A stretch of DNA of 64,000 bases from Pyropia yezoensis (GCA_009829735.1 CM020618.1:3656882-3720881), one strand, 5' to 3'. Shown: positions 43,476 to 53,714, counted from the stretch's first letter. The notes: generated by a model not told the origin, from the sequence alone. A program made the numbers and translations.

Positions 43476-45659
43476 ATGTCTACCCAAGAGACGGGAACGT
43501 TCAAGATGACGGATCGGCGTCGACGCCGACCCCCGGAGGTGACTACGGGAACCGGGATCGGGAACCCGATCGATAACATTGAGACGCCAATGCTTTCCGG
43601 TGCCGGATCGACGTTTGGCACGGCTCGGACGGCAGGAGGCGGGGGCCCGCCTCAACTGTCGTCGACCGACCTCACTCCGCCGCCTCCTTCACCAGGGGAT
43701 TCCCTGATGGCATCATTGGCCCGCATCGAGGCCCGGTTTTCCGGGCTCGACGCCCGTCAAGATCGGACGGAGGACGCAATGGCAGTGTTGATGTCAACAC
43801 GGCACACGACGGGACCCCGTCGTGTTCCTCCCACACCGGTACGGTTCGAACCGGCCGGACTACTTTCGGAGTCCACCAGGGTCAACCCCGGGGTTGCTAC
43901 TCCTGGACAACCCCCGGACACAATGGGGTATGGGTCCGACTCGTCGGCAGAGTTGGAACGGAGTCACACGGAGCGATACGCTCGGAGCACCCGAAGCGGA
44001 CTCCGCGGACACGACCCGGCGGATACGTACGCCGGGGGAGAGTCGGTTATTGGGGGAGGAGGTACCCTCTCGCAGTACCCCCACGACGAAGGAGGCCCGG
44101 CAACTCGGGTTCCCGAGGTGCCGACGCCTGAAGTACCATCCTCAGTGGTGGAAGCTATGACCGCGCAGGTAACTGCGAGCCTACTGAAGCGGATGGAGTC
44201 CGATGAGTTCGCTCACCAACTGGCTAAGCGACTGGATATCCAGGACGCTGACACGGAGATCGTCAACGAGGTCTTCCGGTCGGTTCTTACTCCGGAACGT
44301 TATCGTTTGGAGGACCGCTCTACCACCGTATCGGAATCGATGCGTAATACGTCGCATCGGGCGATCCGCTCTATGCAGACCCTTATGAAGGGAGTCCCTA
44401 TGTTCGGGGGGCCGAACGGACGCCCGTTGGCAGTCATCGGCTTCTTGACTAGCTTCAAGGCAGCCGCAGACAAGGCGCTCGTTAACGAAGGGCTGGCTCT
44501 GGAGATCCTCCCGTTCTTTGTTGATGAACGGGTGCGAGGCATTCTTCGCCAGGCATCCCCGATGCCGGGAATGAGGGTCGCGGCCACCCCCATGGATTAC
44601 CGTGGGATATTGAAGGAGCTGCTGAGCAGCTACCTCAGTGAGGACAAGTGCGAGGACCACTATCGGGCCCTTCGCACTGCCACCGCCCAGTCCTGGGAGG
44701 ATGAGGAGATGTTTGGACGCCGGATCCAAGAGCTCGACTACGAGCTTGGGAAGCTCCTCGGAGAAGGGGAGCTACGGGCCATCCTGTTCGCAGGAGTACC
44801 CAACTACGTGCGGATATCCGCACGGGGCGCCAACACGGCCCGGACGAACTTCAGTCGACTGATGCATATGTGCAAGTCCCTAGGGGACGCCTACCGGGTT
44901 CTACACCCGGAGTGTGCCTTGGCCCCGAAGCCCAAGGGTGAGGGAGGCAAACCCAGTCTTACCCCGGTACCGAGGCAAGAGAAGGTGGAACGTAAGGCCG
45001 CACCAGTACTGGTGGCGACCGAACATACCCCTATTGGTGAGGGTGACCCTCTAGTCGACCAACAGGGCCACCTGTTGCTACCGGCGACGCCGGTGATTGA
45101 TGAACATGGTACGGTAGCGTACATCGCCCCGGCTGGAACCCAGTTCCAGGTCAACGAAGGAACGGGACGGCGCGTCCCGTATGTGCGGACTACGGGGTAC
45201 TCCCCGGTGACGGGTAACCCTCACCAACCCTTGCCAACATGGGCGGTGCGCACGGAGGCACCCCCGCAGATTGCGGGCCGACCCAACCGGTTGGGGGAGT
45301 CCATGTTCCGGTTGACCCAAGGACCCAAGGCCTACCAGGGAGCAGGCACTCGGGCGCCCGAGGGAGGCAACCGTAGCTACGGAGCTACCCCGATGCGACC
45401 TCAAGGGGGGACCGGCACGTCCGGGTGTATGTTGTGTGGGGATCCCCAGCACTGGGTGTCTTCCTGCCCACTCATCCCCGAGGAGTCTCGGCGGGCAGCG
45501 GCGCAACGCAAGGCATCCACCGGGGGGTATCCCGCCCGAGCACCCGGACCCGCACCGGGTAGGCAGCCAGCTCCAGGTGGAGTACTGGCCGTCGAGGGGG
45601 CACCTCCTCAGCCGGATGTCACGGCGGACAGCACCCTACCAAGGGCGGGAAACGAGTAA
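43476..45659 (+). CDS. gag: gag polyprotein, copy 2 (727 aa)
   Basis: Same length and protein as 36,349-38,532 except near residues 8-20, where GGG replaces GGGG and CCCCC replaces CCCC. These two changes cancel but alter about a dozen residues to an Arg-rich stretch. Zinc knuckle and capsid region are intact. Probably the same gene as copy 1, duplicated in assembly. Confidence 0.9.
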   Translation: MSTQETGTFKMTDRRRRRPPEVTTGTGIGNPIDNIETPMLSGAGSTFGTARTAGGGGPPQLSSTDLTPPPPSPGDSLMASLARIEARFSGLDARQDRTEDAMAVLMSTRHTTGPRRVPPTPVRFEPAGLLSESTRVNPGVATPGQPPDTMGYGSDSSAELERSHTERYARSTRSGLRGHDPADTYAGGESVIGGGGTLSQYPHDEGGPATRVPEVPTPEVPSSVVEAMTAQVTASLLKRMESDEFAHQLAKRLDIQDADTEIVNEVFRSVLTPERYRLEDRSTTVSESMRNTSHRAIRSMQTLMKGVPMFGGPNGRPLAVIGFLTSFKAAADKALVNEGLALEILPFFVDERVRGILRQASPMPGMRVAATPMDYRGILKELLSSYLSEDKCEDHYRALRTATAQSWEDEEMFGRRIQELDYELGKLLGEGELRAILFAGVPNYVRISARGANTARTNFSRLMHMCKSLGDAYRVLHPECALAPKPKGEGGKPSLTPVPRQEKVERKAAPVLVATEHTPIGEGDPLVDQQGHLLLPATPVIDEHGTVAYIAPAGTQFQVNEGTGRRVPYVRTTGYSPVTGNPHQPLPTWAVRTEAPPQIAGRPNRLGESMFRLTQGPKAYQGAGTRAPEGGNRSYGATPMRPQGGTGTSGCMLCGDPQHWVSSCPLIPEESRRAAAQRKASTGGYPARAPGPAPGRQPAPGGVLAVEGAPPQPDVTADSTLPRAGNE

Positions 45660-45667
45660 GAGGAAGG

Positions 45668-48600
45668 ATGACCGGGGGGCGCTGGGGTTACCCAAGCAAG
45701 CCACCCCGGAGTACCGCGGGGAAAGCCCCACGGAGAGCGCGGTTGAGCCGACGCCGCATCAACCCCCGGGTACACCTTCCGGCCCCGACGACACGGCGTC
45801 AGGGGATTGATGACCAACCTCCAAGGTTGGGAGGAGAGGACGGGAAGCCCCGTCACGTTGAACCAGACAAGGGCCCTGTTCAGGATGCCCGAGCTACACC
45901 GGATATCGGTGTAGGACATGTGTTGTTTACCTTGGAGAACTTCAAGGTATCAGCCACACTGGGGGTTGACTCCCAGTCGACACGATCGTACTACCCTGTA
46001 CTGGATACAGGGGCTGGACCCAACCTTATCCGGAAGGATACCCTTCCGGACAAGTGGCTTCCACGAGTCAGAGTGACTCGGGGACCCACCATCAAAGACG
46101 CGAATGGTCGACTCATTCGTACGACCGCAGCGATGTCGCTGCAGGTTACCATCGGGGATCTCACCACGGAAGTTGACTTCCTGGTATGTGAAACGCTATC
46201 GGTGCCCTGCATACTGGGGTGCACCTTCATCAACGTTCACGTTGATGCAATCCGGCCAGGCCGGAGGACCGTCGAGCTTCAAGAAGCCGACGGGACGAAG
46301 CGAGGACACACGGCTATCGTCAGGGACCTGACGCTACAAGGAAGCCACGTTAACGTGGCTGAGGTGTACGCAAGCGTCGAGCCGAAGACACTTCGGTTGG
46401 CCAAGCGGACTCGCTTTGAGCCGTTGTCAGAGACAGTCCTCCCGGTTAACTGCGACCTCGCAGGCATCTGCAGAGTCCAGTCCAACCTACGGACGTACAA
46501 GCGCCATGGGTTGACCATGGCCAACGGTCTCATAGACCTCCCAGCAGAAGGGTCGTCCCTCCTAGTGATGGCGAACTACCGCCGTAAGGCAGTCACCCTC
46601 CCGAAGGGAACTATCCTCGGGATTGCCGAACTCTACGAAGGAGATATCCTTACCCCTGATAAGGAAGGTCAAGTGGAACCACTTGAAGTACTGGCGGTCG
46701 CCGAGACCACCGAGCGACAGCAACCCGATGACGGGAAGCCTAACCCATCGGCGGCTCCGGCGGACCTGCCGCCAAAGGACCAAGAGGCCTTGAAGGCACT
46801 GGCCGAGGCTGACCTCGACCACCTTCCCCCTTCGGTAGCCGAAGGGGTACGACGGATGCTAAGAAAGCATGACGTTATGTGGACAGGCGGGGCCTTGGGG
46901 ACCATTGGGGCAACCCAACATCGTATAGACCTGATACCAGGCGCACGACCCGCCCGCTCACAACCGCACCGAGCGGGACCTATGCAACGAGAGATCGTTG
47001 ATGGAGAAGTGAAGAGGATGAGTGAAGCTAAGGTGATCCGACCTTCGATGTCGGAATGGGGTGCCCCAGTCGTTATTGTGCCGAAGAAGGATCAAACCCC
47101 TCGGTTTTGCATCGATTATCGACGCCTCAGCTTGGTTACCAAGAAGGACTCATACCCTTTACCAAGGATGGATGAATGCATCGACTCCCTGGGGGAGGCT
47201 ACGGTGTTTACCACCATCGACTGCAATGCCGGATACTGGCAGATCCCGGTGGCGGACGAGGATATCCCCAAGACGGCATTCGTCTGTCACAGTGGAGTGT
47301 ACGAGTTCCTAAGGATGCCCTTCGGATTGTCCAACGCCCCCGCTACATTCCAGCGGGCTATCGACATCATACTGTCGGGGGTGAAGTGGCGTAACTGCCT
47401 AGTGTACCTCGATGACGTCATCGTCTTCTCGCGTAACATGGATGACCATGTACAACATGTTGACGAGGTACTCACCCTCTTGAGGAACGCCGGGGTAACC
47501 CTGCGTCTGAAGAAGTGCGCCTTCTTCCAACAGACGGTCGAATATCTGGGCCACCAGATAACCCCTGGTAAACTAGGGGTACTCGAAGCCAATACCCGGG
47601 CACTCCGGGATGCCCGGTTCCCTAACACCCAGACGCAGCTCAAGAGCTTCCTGGGAATGTGCAATGTATACCGACGGTTCGTCAAGGACTTCGCTCGGAT
47701 AGCTAAACCGTTAACGGTTCTTACGAGCAGTACCTTACCCAAGGTACTCCAACCCCCTTCGCCTAGCGAAGAGGAGGCATTCGAGTCGCTGAAGCGAGCC
47801 CTACTAGCCCCACCCGTCCTTGCGTTACCGCATAGACGGGGTACCTTCGTCATCGATGTCGATGCGTGTGATACACAAGTGGGATGCACCCTGTTACAGG
47901 GAGAGACGTTGATCGGTACCGATAACGTTATCCCGGACCTACGTCCGGTAGGGTACTTCAGCCGGACACTCAACCCGGCTGAGCGGAACTATAGTGCCAC
48001 CGAGCGTGAATGCCTCGGAGTTATATGGGCAGTGCAACTGCTCCGTCCATACCTGGAGGGCTCCAGGTTCATCGTGAGGTCCGACCACGAACCCCTACGA
48101 TGGCTCCTCAACCTTGGTGACAAGGATTCCGATAGCCATGGGAGGCTAGCCCGATGGAGGCTGAAGATGGCCGAGCACGACTACCGCACGGTGTATAAGG
48201 CTGGGTCAACCCACCACCTCGGAGACGCGTTGTCTCGACTCGACACCCCGAGCGGGGATACCCGCCCGGTGGACGAGGACATCCCGGTAGTACCGGTGTG
48301 CATGGTGGGTAATGCTACCCAGGGTATGGCTGACCATACCATGGCACACCTTGCGTGCCCATTGACCCTCGCGGACTTCCGCGAGGCACAGGCCAACGAC
48401 GATGACTGTAGACGTCATCGTGCTAACCTCCTGGCCGGTACGGCCGGCATCTTCTCCGAGAACGAAGACGGACTCATATACCGGCGGGCACCCGCCGATG
48501 GACGACATCAAGTCGTGGTTCCCGTGTCCTTACGGCAAGCCGTCATGGAACGAGAACATGAGAACCCTACAGCCGGACACCCGGGGGGTTCACGAATGTT

Positions 48601-49834
48601 CGCAGCAATGCGAAGGTTCTTCTACTGGCCAGCAATGGCCGTCGACGTGGTCGACCACGTACGGGGATGCCACCCCTGTGCACGTAACCGCATGAGTCTA
48701 CATAGGCAGGCGTCTGCCATGAAGCTATTCCCACCTAATGGGCCCAACGAGCAAGTCGCTATCGACATACTCGGGCCACTTCCGATAACGGAAGAAGGGA
48801 ACAGGTACATCCTGGTCATGTCTGACCGCTTCACTAAGCTGTCAAGAGCGGCAGCCATCCCGAATGATACGGCATACACGATCATGAACGCAGTGGTTGA
48901 CCACTGGATCAGTGCATACGGAGTCATGAAGCAACTCCTCTCCGATAACGGAGCAAACCTTACGTCGGCATTCTGCACTATGGTCCTGGGCATGTTCGGT
49001 ATCGAACCACGTCGGGCATCCGACTACCACCCGCAGTCCAACGGGCAGGTGGAGCGGTTCAACCGCACCATCGTAAAGATGCTACAGTGCTACGTGGCCG
49101 AGCACACGAACACTTGGGACAGGCTTCTGTCCGTACTCACCCTGGCATACAATGCCAGGCCACATCGGAGCACAAACATTGCTCCGCTGGAGTGGGTCAT
49201 GCCACTAGGCGTCGGTAACCTGACGCTGCCACCCGGCAGGTGCACTCGGTATGATACACCGAAGGGCCGACCCGCCGAACGCATCCACCTAGCTTGGTTG
49301 GCCAAGCTATCGTGGATGATTCCTAAGCTCAAGGGTGCCCTTGACAGAACACAACTTCGGTATAAGAAGAACTTCGACGCCCGACTACGGGTGCGCAACG
49401 CAACCCTGGTAACAGGTGACTGGGTCTATATCAGACACCAGAAGTTCCGAGGGAACAAGCTTATGCAACCGGTCAAGGGACCGTACCAGATCCTCCACAG
49501 AGATGACCACTCTGTTATCTTACACTCCGATACGGAGATCCAACGCATCAGTATGAATGATGTCACACCTGCTCCGAAGCCGGAACAGCCTCAGCCGGTA
49601 CCGGCTGGGTTGCTACATGAAGCTCTTACAACCCACCGGTCAGATGACCCGGTGGGACCGGATGGGATTCCATACCAAGTAGAGAGCGTGGTCGGACACA
49701 CCGACCCGGACCTACCAGGACCCTGGTACGTCAAGGTTATGTGGGTCGGATACGACTCACCCACCTGGGAACAGGCGGCAAATATACCCCGCCAACTACT
49801 CATGCCTTACATGAGGCGACGACGCCTACTGTAA
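45668..49834 (+). CDS. pol: pol polyprotein: protease, RT, RNase H, integrase, chromodomain (1388 aa)
   Basis: ATG starts 8 nt after the gag TAA, in a different phase. Protease has Asp-Thr-Gly-Ala at residues 113-116. RT spans about 460-640 with Tyr-Leu-Asp-Asp at ~579-582. RNase H begins near residue 727 (Ile-Asp-Val-Asp-Ala). Integrase has its His/Cys zinc region at ~970-1010 and catalytic Asp, Asp, Glu at about 1029, 1092 and 1126. A GPY-like motif lies near 1275, and the last ~50 residues form a chromodomain (Val-Met-Trp-Val-Gly-Tyr core), which in chromoviruses guides insertion to chromatin. All catalytic residues are present; the element could be active. How pol is translated is unclear: reinitiation at this ATG or frameshifting. 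Confidence 0.96.
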   Translation: MTGGRWGYPSKPPRSTAGKAPRRARLSRRRINPRVHLPAPTTRRQGIDDQPPRLGGEDGKPRHVEPDKGPVQDARATPDIGVGHVLFTLENFKVSATLGVDSQSTRSYYPVLDTGAGPNLIRKDTLPDKWLPRVRVTRGPTIKDANGRLIRTTAAMSLQVTIGDLTTEVDFLVCETLSVPCILGCTFINVHVDAIRPGRRTVELQEADGTKRGHTAIVRDLTLQGSHVNVAEVYASVEPKTLRLAKRTRFEPLSETVLPVNCDLAGICRVQSNLRTYKRHGLTMANGLIDLPAEGSSLLVMANYRRKAVTLPKGTILGIAELYEGDILTPDKEGQVEPLEVLAVAETTERQQPDDGKPNPSAAPADLPPKDQEALKALAEADLDHLPPSVAEGVRRMLRKHDVMWTGGALGTIGATQHRIDLIPGARPARSQPHRAGPMQREIVDGEVKRMSEAKVIRPSMSEWGAPVVIVPKKDQTPRFCIDYRRLSLVTKKDSYPLPRMDECIDSLGEATVFTTIDCNAGYWQIPVADEDIPKTAFVCHSGVYEFLRMPFGLSNAPATFQRAIDIILSGVKWRNCLVYLDDVIVFSRNMDDHVQHVDEVLTLLRNAGVTLRLKKCAFFQQTVEYLGHQITPGKLGVLEANTRALRDARFPNTQTQLKSFLGMCNVYRRFVKDFARIAKPLTVLTSSTLPKVLQPPSPSEEEAFESLKRALLAPPVLALPHRRGTFVIDVDACDTQVGCTLLQGETLIGTDNVIPDLRPVGYFSRTLNPAERNYSATERECLGVIWAVQLLRPYLEGSRFIVRSDHEPLRWLLNLGDKDSDSHGRLARWRLKMAEHDYRTVYKAGSTHHLGDALSRLDTPSGDTRPVDEDIPVVPVCMVGNATQGMADHTMAHLACPLTLADFREAQANDDDCRRHRANLLAGTAGIFSENEDGLIYRRAPADGRHQVVVPVSLRQAVMEREHENPTAGHPGGSRMFAAMRRFFYWPAMAVDVVDHVRGCHPCARNRMSLHRQASAMKLFPPNGPNEQVAIDILGPLPITEEGNRYILVMSDRFTKLSRAAAIPNDTAYTIMNAVVDHWISAYGVMKQLLSDNGANLTSAFCTMVLGMFGIEPRRASDYHPQSNGQVERFNRTIVKMLQCYVAEHTNTWDRLLSVLTLAYNARPHRSTNIAPLEWVMPLGVGNLTLPPGRCTRYDTPKGRPAERIHLAWLAKLSWMIPKLKGALDRTQLRYKKNFDARLRVRNATLVTGDWVYIRHQKFRGNKLMQPVKGPYQILHRDDHSVILHSDTEIQRISMNDVTPAPKPEQPQPVPAGLLHEALTTHRSDDPVGPDGIPYQVESVVGHTDPDLPGPWYVKVMWVGYDSPTWEQAANIPRQLLMPYMRRRRLL

Positions 49835-49910
49835 CAACCCAACCGACACCGACTTCGGCTGTTGGGGGGTGAGGCTTATACCTACTAAGTAGGGTGTGAC
49901 ATGGTTACGG

Positions 49911-50003
49911 CAGACTTAGGTTTCTAAGTCAAATCAGACTTAGGTTTCTAAGTCGAACCAAGCTTAGGTAACTAAGTAGAGCTAAGCTTAGGTAACTAAG
50001 TAA
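49911..50003. repeat. Four hairpin-forming ~25-bp units between pol and the antisense gene
   Basis: Two units contain GACTTAG-GTTT-CTAAGTC and two contain GCTTAG-GTAA-CTAAGT. They lie where the pol and antisense transcripts converge, so they could act in transcript ending or as a structured RNA element. Confidence 0.75.
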
Positions 50004-50315
50004 AAACCTGAACCTTAATAAGGTAACTTAAAGGTAAAGGCGAACTCCGATAATATCGAAGTAACTAGGAGGCTTACACGGGAGGATGACCTCCCAAAGC
50101 CAAGACACAAAGTGAGGGAGGATAACCTCCCCAAGCATGAACCAACCGGAAGAAGTTGGACGGGAGGCAAGGCACCACTGAGCCAGAAGGGGTACTCCCC
50201 AGGGCAGCAAACAGAGGCAAGCAATGCCCCCAGCGGGGGATGAGTTTATACTCACTACTACCCGGCTACCATAAGGGTTGCCGGGGCCCTCTCCCTCACA
50301 AACAAATAGCACTCC

Positions 50316-52763
50316 TCAGTGGGTAGACCCACTGCCCGAGGGAGGCCACTCACGCGTAAGCGCGTATACCTCCGTGCTCCACCGGTCGGCAATGTCACGA
50401 CGGTCGACCACCCGAGTTACCTCGGTGCATAGCTGGACGAGGGTGCTGCGGCCAGCCTCCACGTCCTCCAGAGCTTTCTGGAGGCGGTCCAGCACGCCAC
50501 CGAAGCAACGCGCTGACCCAACTAGCGCAGCACCTGGGGGGATATCCCCCCAGCTAACAGAGAGACCCTCCCGCATTGCGCGGGCAACAAGAGCGTCAAC
50601 GCCCTCATACCAGAGACGGGGACCCCCGTCATGTAGGACAGGGGCGGGAGGTGACACTGGCGCAGCCAGAGGAGCCATAGGAGCCGACACGGCTACCACC
50701 GGAGCCGGTGGCACCTGATACGAGGCCCGGTAGGACCCTACCGAAGGGGCTCCACCGTAACCACGGCGGTACTCCGCCCGACGACGGGACACCTCACGCT
50801 CCCCACCCACAGAGCCCCACTCTCGGGGACGACGGCCAACCGCCGCCGGCATCGGGTTACCGAACCACGGAGCAAGGACCTGAAGAGGGTCATGGATAAC
50901 CATGGGAATACCCAGGTCAGGAACGGCCTCGGTGGACGCCCACCCATGGCAACTAGGCTCACCCGGCTGAGTACGCCGGACACGCAACGAGTGACGAGGC
51001 AAGGGGGAAGCCCCAGCCTGCGGGTCCCGGTACGGGGGAAGGGCCAACACCCCAGCCCAGTTCACGGCATCGTGAACAGCCAGCAGGGCTTCGAACTCCC
51101 GGGCCAACCCGGTCTTGGCAGCTATCAGATCCACGCCCAACTGCGCGATGTGCCGACGGACACCCGTCGGAAGATGAAACAGACGACCCTGCCGGCGGAC
51201 GGACAGCAAGAAGGATGAAGCCTGCCCGAGGGTAACCTCAAGGGTGAAGGTACCCTGCAACGGGTGGACCGGCCGGGAGGCCAACACACTCCCGAAGTAT
51301 CGGAGGCAGGAGCCGGTGTCAAACCGGAAAGCAGGGGCGGGTTCCCACCCCTCCTGCCATAGCGGCGGGCGCACGGGAGTATATACCGGAGCACGACCGT
51401 TGCCGGTCTGCAACGCACACGTTATATCCGTGCGGAACGCATCCGCCATGACACCATGGTTACGTCGCCAACTCGACGCCGACTTCAACCCCGCCATGGG
51501 CGGGTAGGGAGCCGTCAACGACAGATACGGGGGTACCCCCGGGTAGTAGTCAAAGTCGGGATACCGACCGGTACGGCTCACCGTCTCCCCAAACGCAACC
51601 GGCTCCGCCGCCGCCGCAATCCCCCGAGCACTAGCCGGGTAGTCAATCTCCCGCGGCAACGCGGGGGCAATCAAGTCGCAGACCCCGAAGTTGGGGTCGA
51701 GGTAAACCTCACCCCGTCCCACCCGGGTGCGCCAGAGCTGCGCATGCCGGTCGTCCGGCTGACTCAGGATCCAATGGTGTTCCACCCGGACCGCGTTCGG
51801 CTGGTTGACCAGCCGCACCAACTCCCGCTCCCAGCACGGGTCCACCTTGACGCGCCGGGAGGATTCTCCACGGGGATGCACCAGGTGGAAGTCCACCCGC
51901 ATACGCCCATCGGACTCCATCGACTCTTGCACCGTGAGGCCTCGAACCCGAGCCACCAAGTCGGACACCGACATGGCGGGTTGACCCGCCGCCACGGCGA
52001 CGCCGCCACCCAACGGGGCAACCCGGGCAGGACCAGGAAGAATCGGGGGCGCCGGGGGACGCACCACCGGCAGAGGGGCCGACGTCGGAGATGGACGAGG
52101 CCGAGGAGGAAGAAGAAGGGCGGGCGCCCGCCCGGAGTAACTCCCGGTGTCAACCGCCATGGGAGAAGGAGCGTCTTGACCGCTCGACACCCGCGGCACC
52201 GCAGGTATGGTACCGGCGCCGGCACCACCCGTCGGCGTAGCCCCCGCCTCGGAAGTGGAAGGCACTTGGACAGCCTCCGGAGCCGGAGCCCCGGCCGTGC
52301 GGACACCCGCACCGTCTTGACCCCCCGCACCGGGTGTCGCACCGCCACCACCACCCGCGTCAACGTCGGGACCGCCTCGAGGAGTCACCGCCCGGACACC
52401 CGGACCACCTTGACCAGCCGGAGTCGGCTGCGGGTCGCGACCTCCGCCGCAGGGCGGACCATCTTGAGGTACCTGCGGTGAGCCGGCATCGGCACCAGGC
52501 CCCATCCGGGCAGCCGGCAGAGAGGGGGTAGAAGCCGCCACGCGCGGTTGACCGCCGGGTTGACCTCCGGCCGACGGCACCGTCGTGCCGCTGCACACGG
52601 ACGACAGTCCTCCGGCCGACAGACGGACGGACACCGCAGGCCCGTCGTCGTCAGACGAGCTCACCCCGTAACGCACGGCGTCGGGACCGACAGGCGCGTC
52701 GTCCTCCATCTCCTCCCCGATCAGGAGGTCTTCCTCCTCTTCAAGCACCTGGGGATAGGACAT
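50316..52763 (-). CDS. Antisense ORF of the Ty3 element (aORF), about 815 aa
   Basis: Opposite strand to gag-pol, between pol and the 3' LTR. The frame is open from 53,219, but residues before ATG 52,763 are Trp/Cys/Arg-rich and non-coding in appearance, whereas 52,763 begins an acidic segment (four Glu, then Asp/Glu). A Gly/Pro/Ala-rich, low-complexity part (to about residue 270) is followed by a ~380-residue ordered region with many Trp, Tyr and Pro, and a C-terminal helical segment (about 50,330-50,480). The ordered region aligns with the relic at 12,189-13,250. No known domain recognised. Antisense ORFs at this place are known in some plant Ty3 elements (for example Grande), but I cannot claim homology. 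Confidence 0.8.
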   Translation of the reverse strand: MSYPQVLEEEEDLLIGEEMEDDAPVGPDAVRYGVSSSDDDGPAVSVRLSAGGLSSVCSGTTVPSAGGQPGGQPRVAASTPSLPAARMGPGADAGSPQVPQDGPPCGGGRDPQPTPAGQGGPGVRAVTPRGGPDVDAGGGGGATPGAGGQDGAGVRTAGAPAPEAVQVPSTSEAGATPTGGAGAGTIPAVPRVSSGQDAPSPMAVDTGSYSGRAPALLLPPRPRPSPTSAPLPVVRPPAPPILPGPARVAPLGGGVAVAAGQPAMSVSDLVARVRGLTVQESMESDGRMRVDFHLVHPRGESSRRVKVDPCWERELVRLVNQPNAVRVEHHWILSQPDDRHAQLWRTRVGRGEVYLDPNFGVCDLIAPALPREIDYPASARGIAAAAEPVAFGETVSRTGRYPDFDYYPGVPPYLSLTAPYPPMAGLKSASSWRRNHGVMADAFRTDITCALQTGNGRAPVYTPVRPPLWQEGWEPAPAFRFDTGSCLRYFGSVLASRPVHPLQGTFTLEVTLGQASSFLLSVRRQGRLFHLPTGVRRHIAQLGVDLIAAKTGLAREFEALLAVHDAVNWAGVLALPPYRDPQAGASPLPRHSLRVRRTQPGEPSCHGWASTEAVPDLGIPMVIHDPLQVLAPWFGNPMPAAVGRRPREWGSVGGEREVSRRRAEYRRGYGGAPSVGSYRASYQVPPAPVVAVSAPMAPLAAPVSPPAPVLHDGGPRLWYEGVDALVARAMREGLSVSWGDIPPGAALVGSARCFGGVLDRLQKALEDVEAGRSTLVQLCTEVTRVVDRRDIADRWSTEVYALTREWPPSGSGSTH

Positions 52764-53339
52764 GATAACGGGTGCGGAGTCCCCCGCGCCCACAAGCCGT
52801 CGACGGCTACAACCCGGTACGGTGGGATAACCGGGACGAGCCAGGGAAGCGCGGACACCCGCGCTTATGACCACAAACGGCCACGAGAAGCGCCGCAGGC
52901 ACGCGGGTCGACCCGCGCCCCACGGGGCTACGACCGCGCTCCACCCAGGCACCTGGGCGGGACGGGGCCACACCCACACACGGGGTAAGCAAGGGGGGTC
53001 ACCCCCAACCGCCCCCACGCAACGCGGGCAGCCCCCGCCCCCCCACTCAATCGTCCACACGAGAGGGGCCCCCCTACCACCAGGCACCTGGTGGCGGATC
53101 CGCTTGCACCACCCCTCGGAAAGGGGGGGCGTGAACAGCAACCCGCATCGGGAATTTAACGGTCCGGAAAACGGATCGTGTGTGTGTACCACGCAAAGGG
53201 GGGCACCCCCCTGAGACAACCTCGAAAAGGGGTGTCTGTCGCGACGGGGCGCAAAGCCCCACCCGACGGGTAAACGGTCACGCGACCCACTTACATTCGG
53301 TACCCCGAATGCAACTCGACCCGAGGACGGGCCGAATCT

Positions 53340-53350
53340 AAGGGGGGGAT
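53340..53350 (+). other. Polypurine tract of the Ty3 element
   Basis: AAGGGGGGGAT lies next to the 3' LTR, the expected plus-strand primer site. Confidence 0.85.
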
Positions 53351-53351
53351 A

Positions 53352-53714
53352 TGTAGCAATATGGTTGTCCGTATTGTGACCCTAATATTAGGGGGGCTAC
53401 TTCTAACCCTTAACTTTCAATTTGATAGTTCCTACTGGTCACGGTATCTATAAGTTACGTATGACCAGAGGGACTTGCATCTTGGGGTGGAGGGTAGTTA
53501 GTAGTGTCTCCGAGGGTTTATAACGAGGGGGCCGGTGGCGAATCCACCGCCGGCCAAGGTAGAACAACAAACCCCTCCCATTTGGGCTCCCATCTTGGTC
53601 CCGTGGCTTGCGCTCCAAGGACAGCAACCTTGGCCTCCCGGTGACGTTGGTGCCGATCCCCCTTGGTGAGTGTTCCCTGAGAGTGGACGCGCGACGGATC
53701 CCTATTGTGCTACA
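53352..53714 (+). repeat. 3' LTR of the Ty3 element
   Basis: 363 bp, identical by eye to 35,761-36,123. Flanked on the right by GCTCG (53,715-53,719). Confidence 0.95.

Larger units (their letters stand above)
35761..53714 (+). mobile_element. Ty3/gypsy chromovirus with antisense gene (apparently assembled one and a half times)
   Basis: 363-bp LTRs at both ends, TGTAGCA...TGCTACA, identical by eye, with GCTCG duplicated outside. Order: LTR, gag, pol with chromodomain, antisense ORF, polypurine tract, LTR. Inside are a 500-N gap (42,441-42,940), a partial third LTR and a second gag-pol. Copies differ only by small indels close to the gap, so I infer one true element of about 10.8 kb. Confidence 0.9.

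Noticed and set aside
52764..53219. Starting the antisense ORF at 53,219 (967 aa)
   Set aside because: The extra 152 residues are Trp/Cys/Arg-rich and unlike the rest; ATG 52,763 starts a protein-like acidic segment.
35761..53714. A genuine tandem Ty3 array (LTR-body-LTR-body-LTR)
   Set aside because: Possible, but indels concentrated at both gap edges and identity elsewhere favour a duplicated assembly. Kept only as an alternative.
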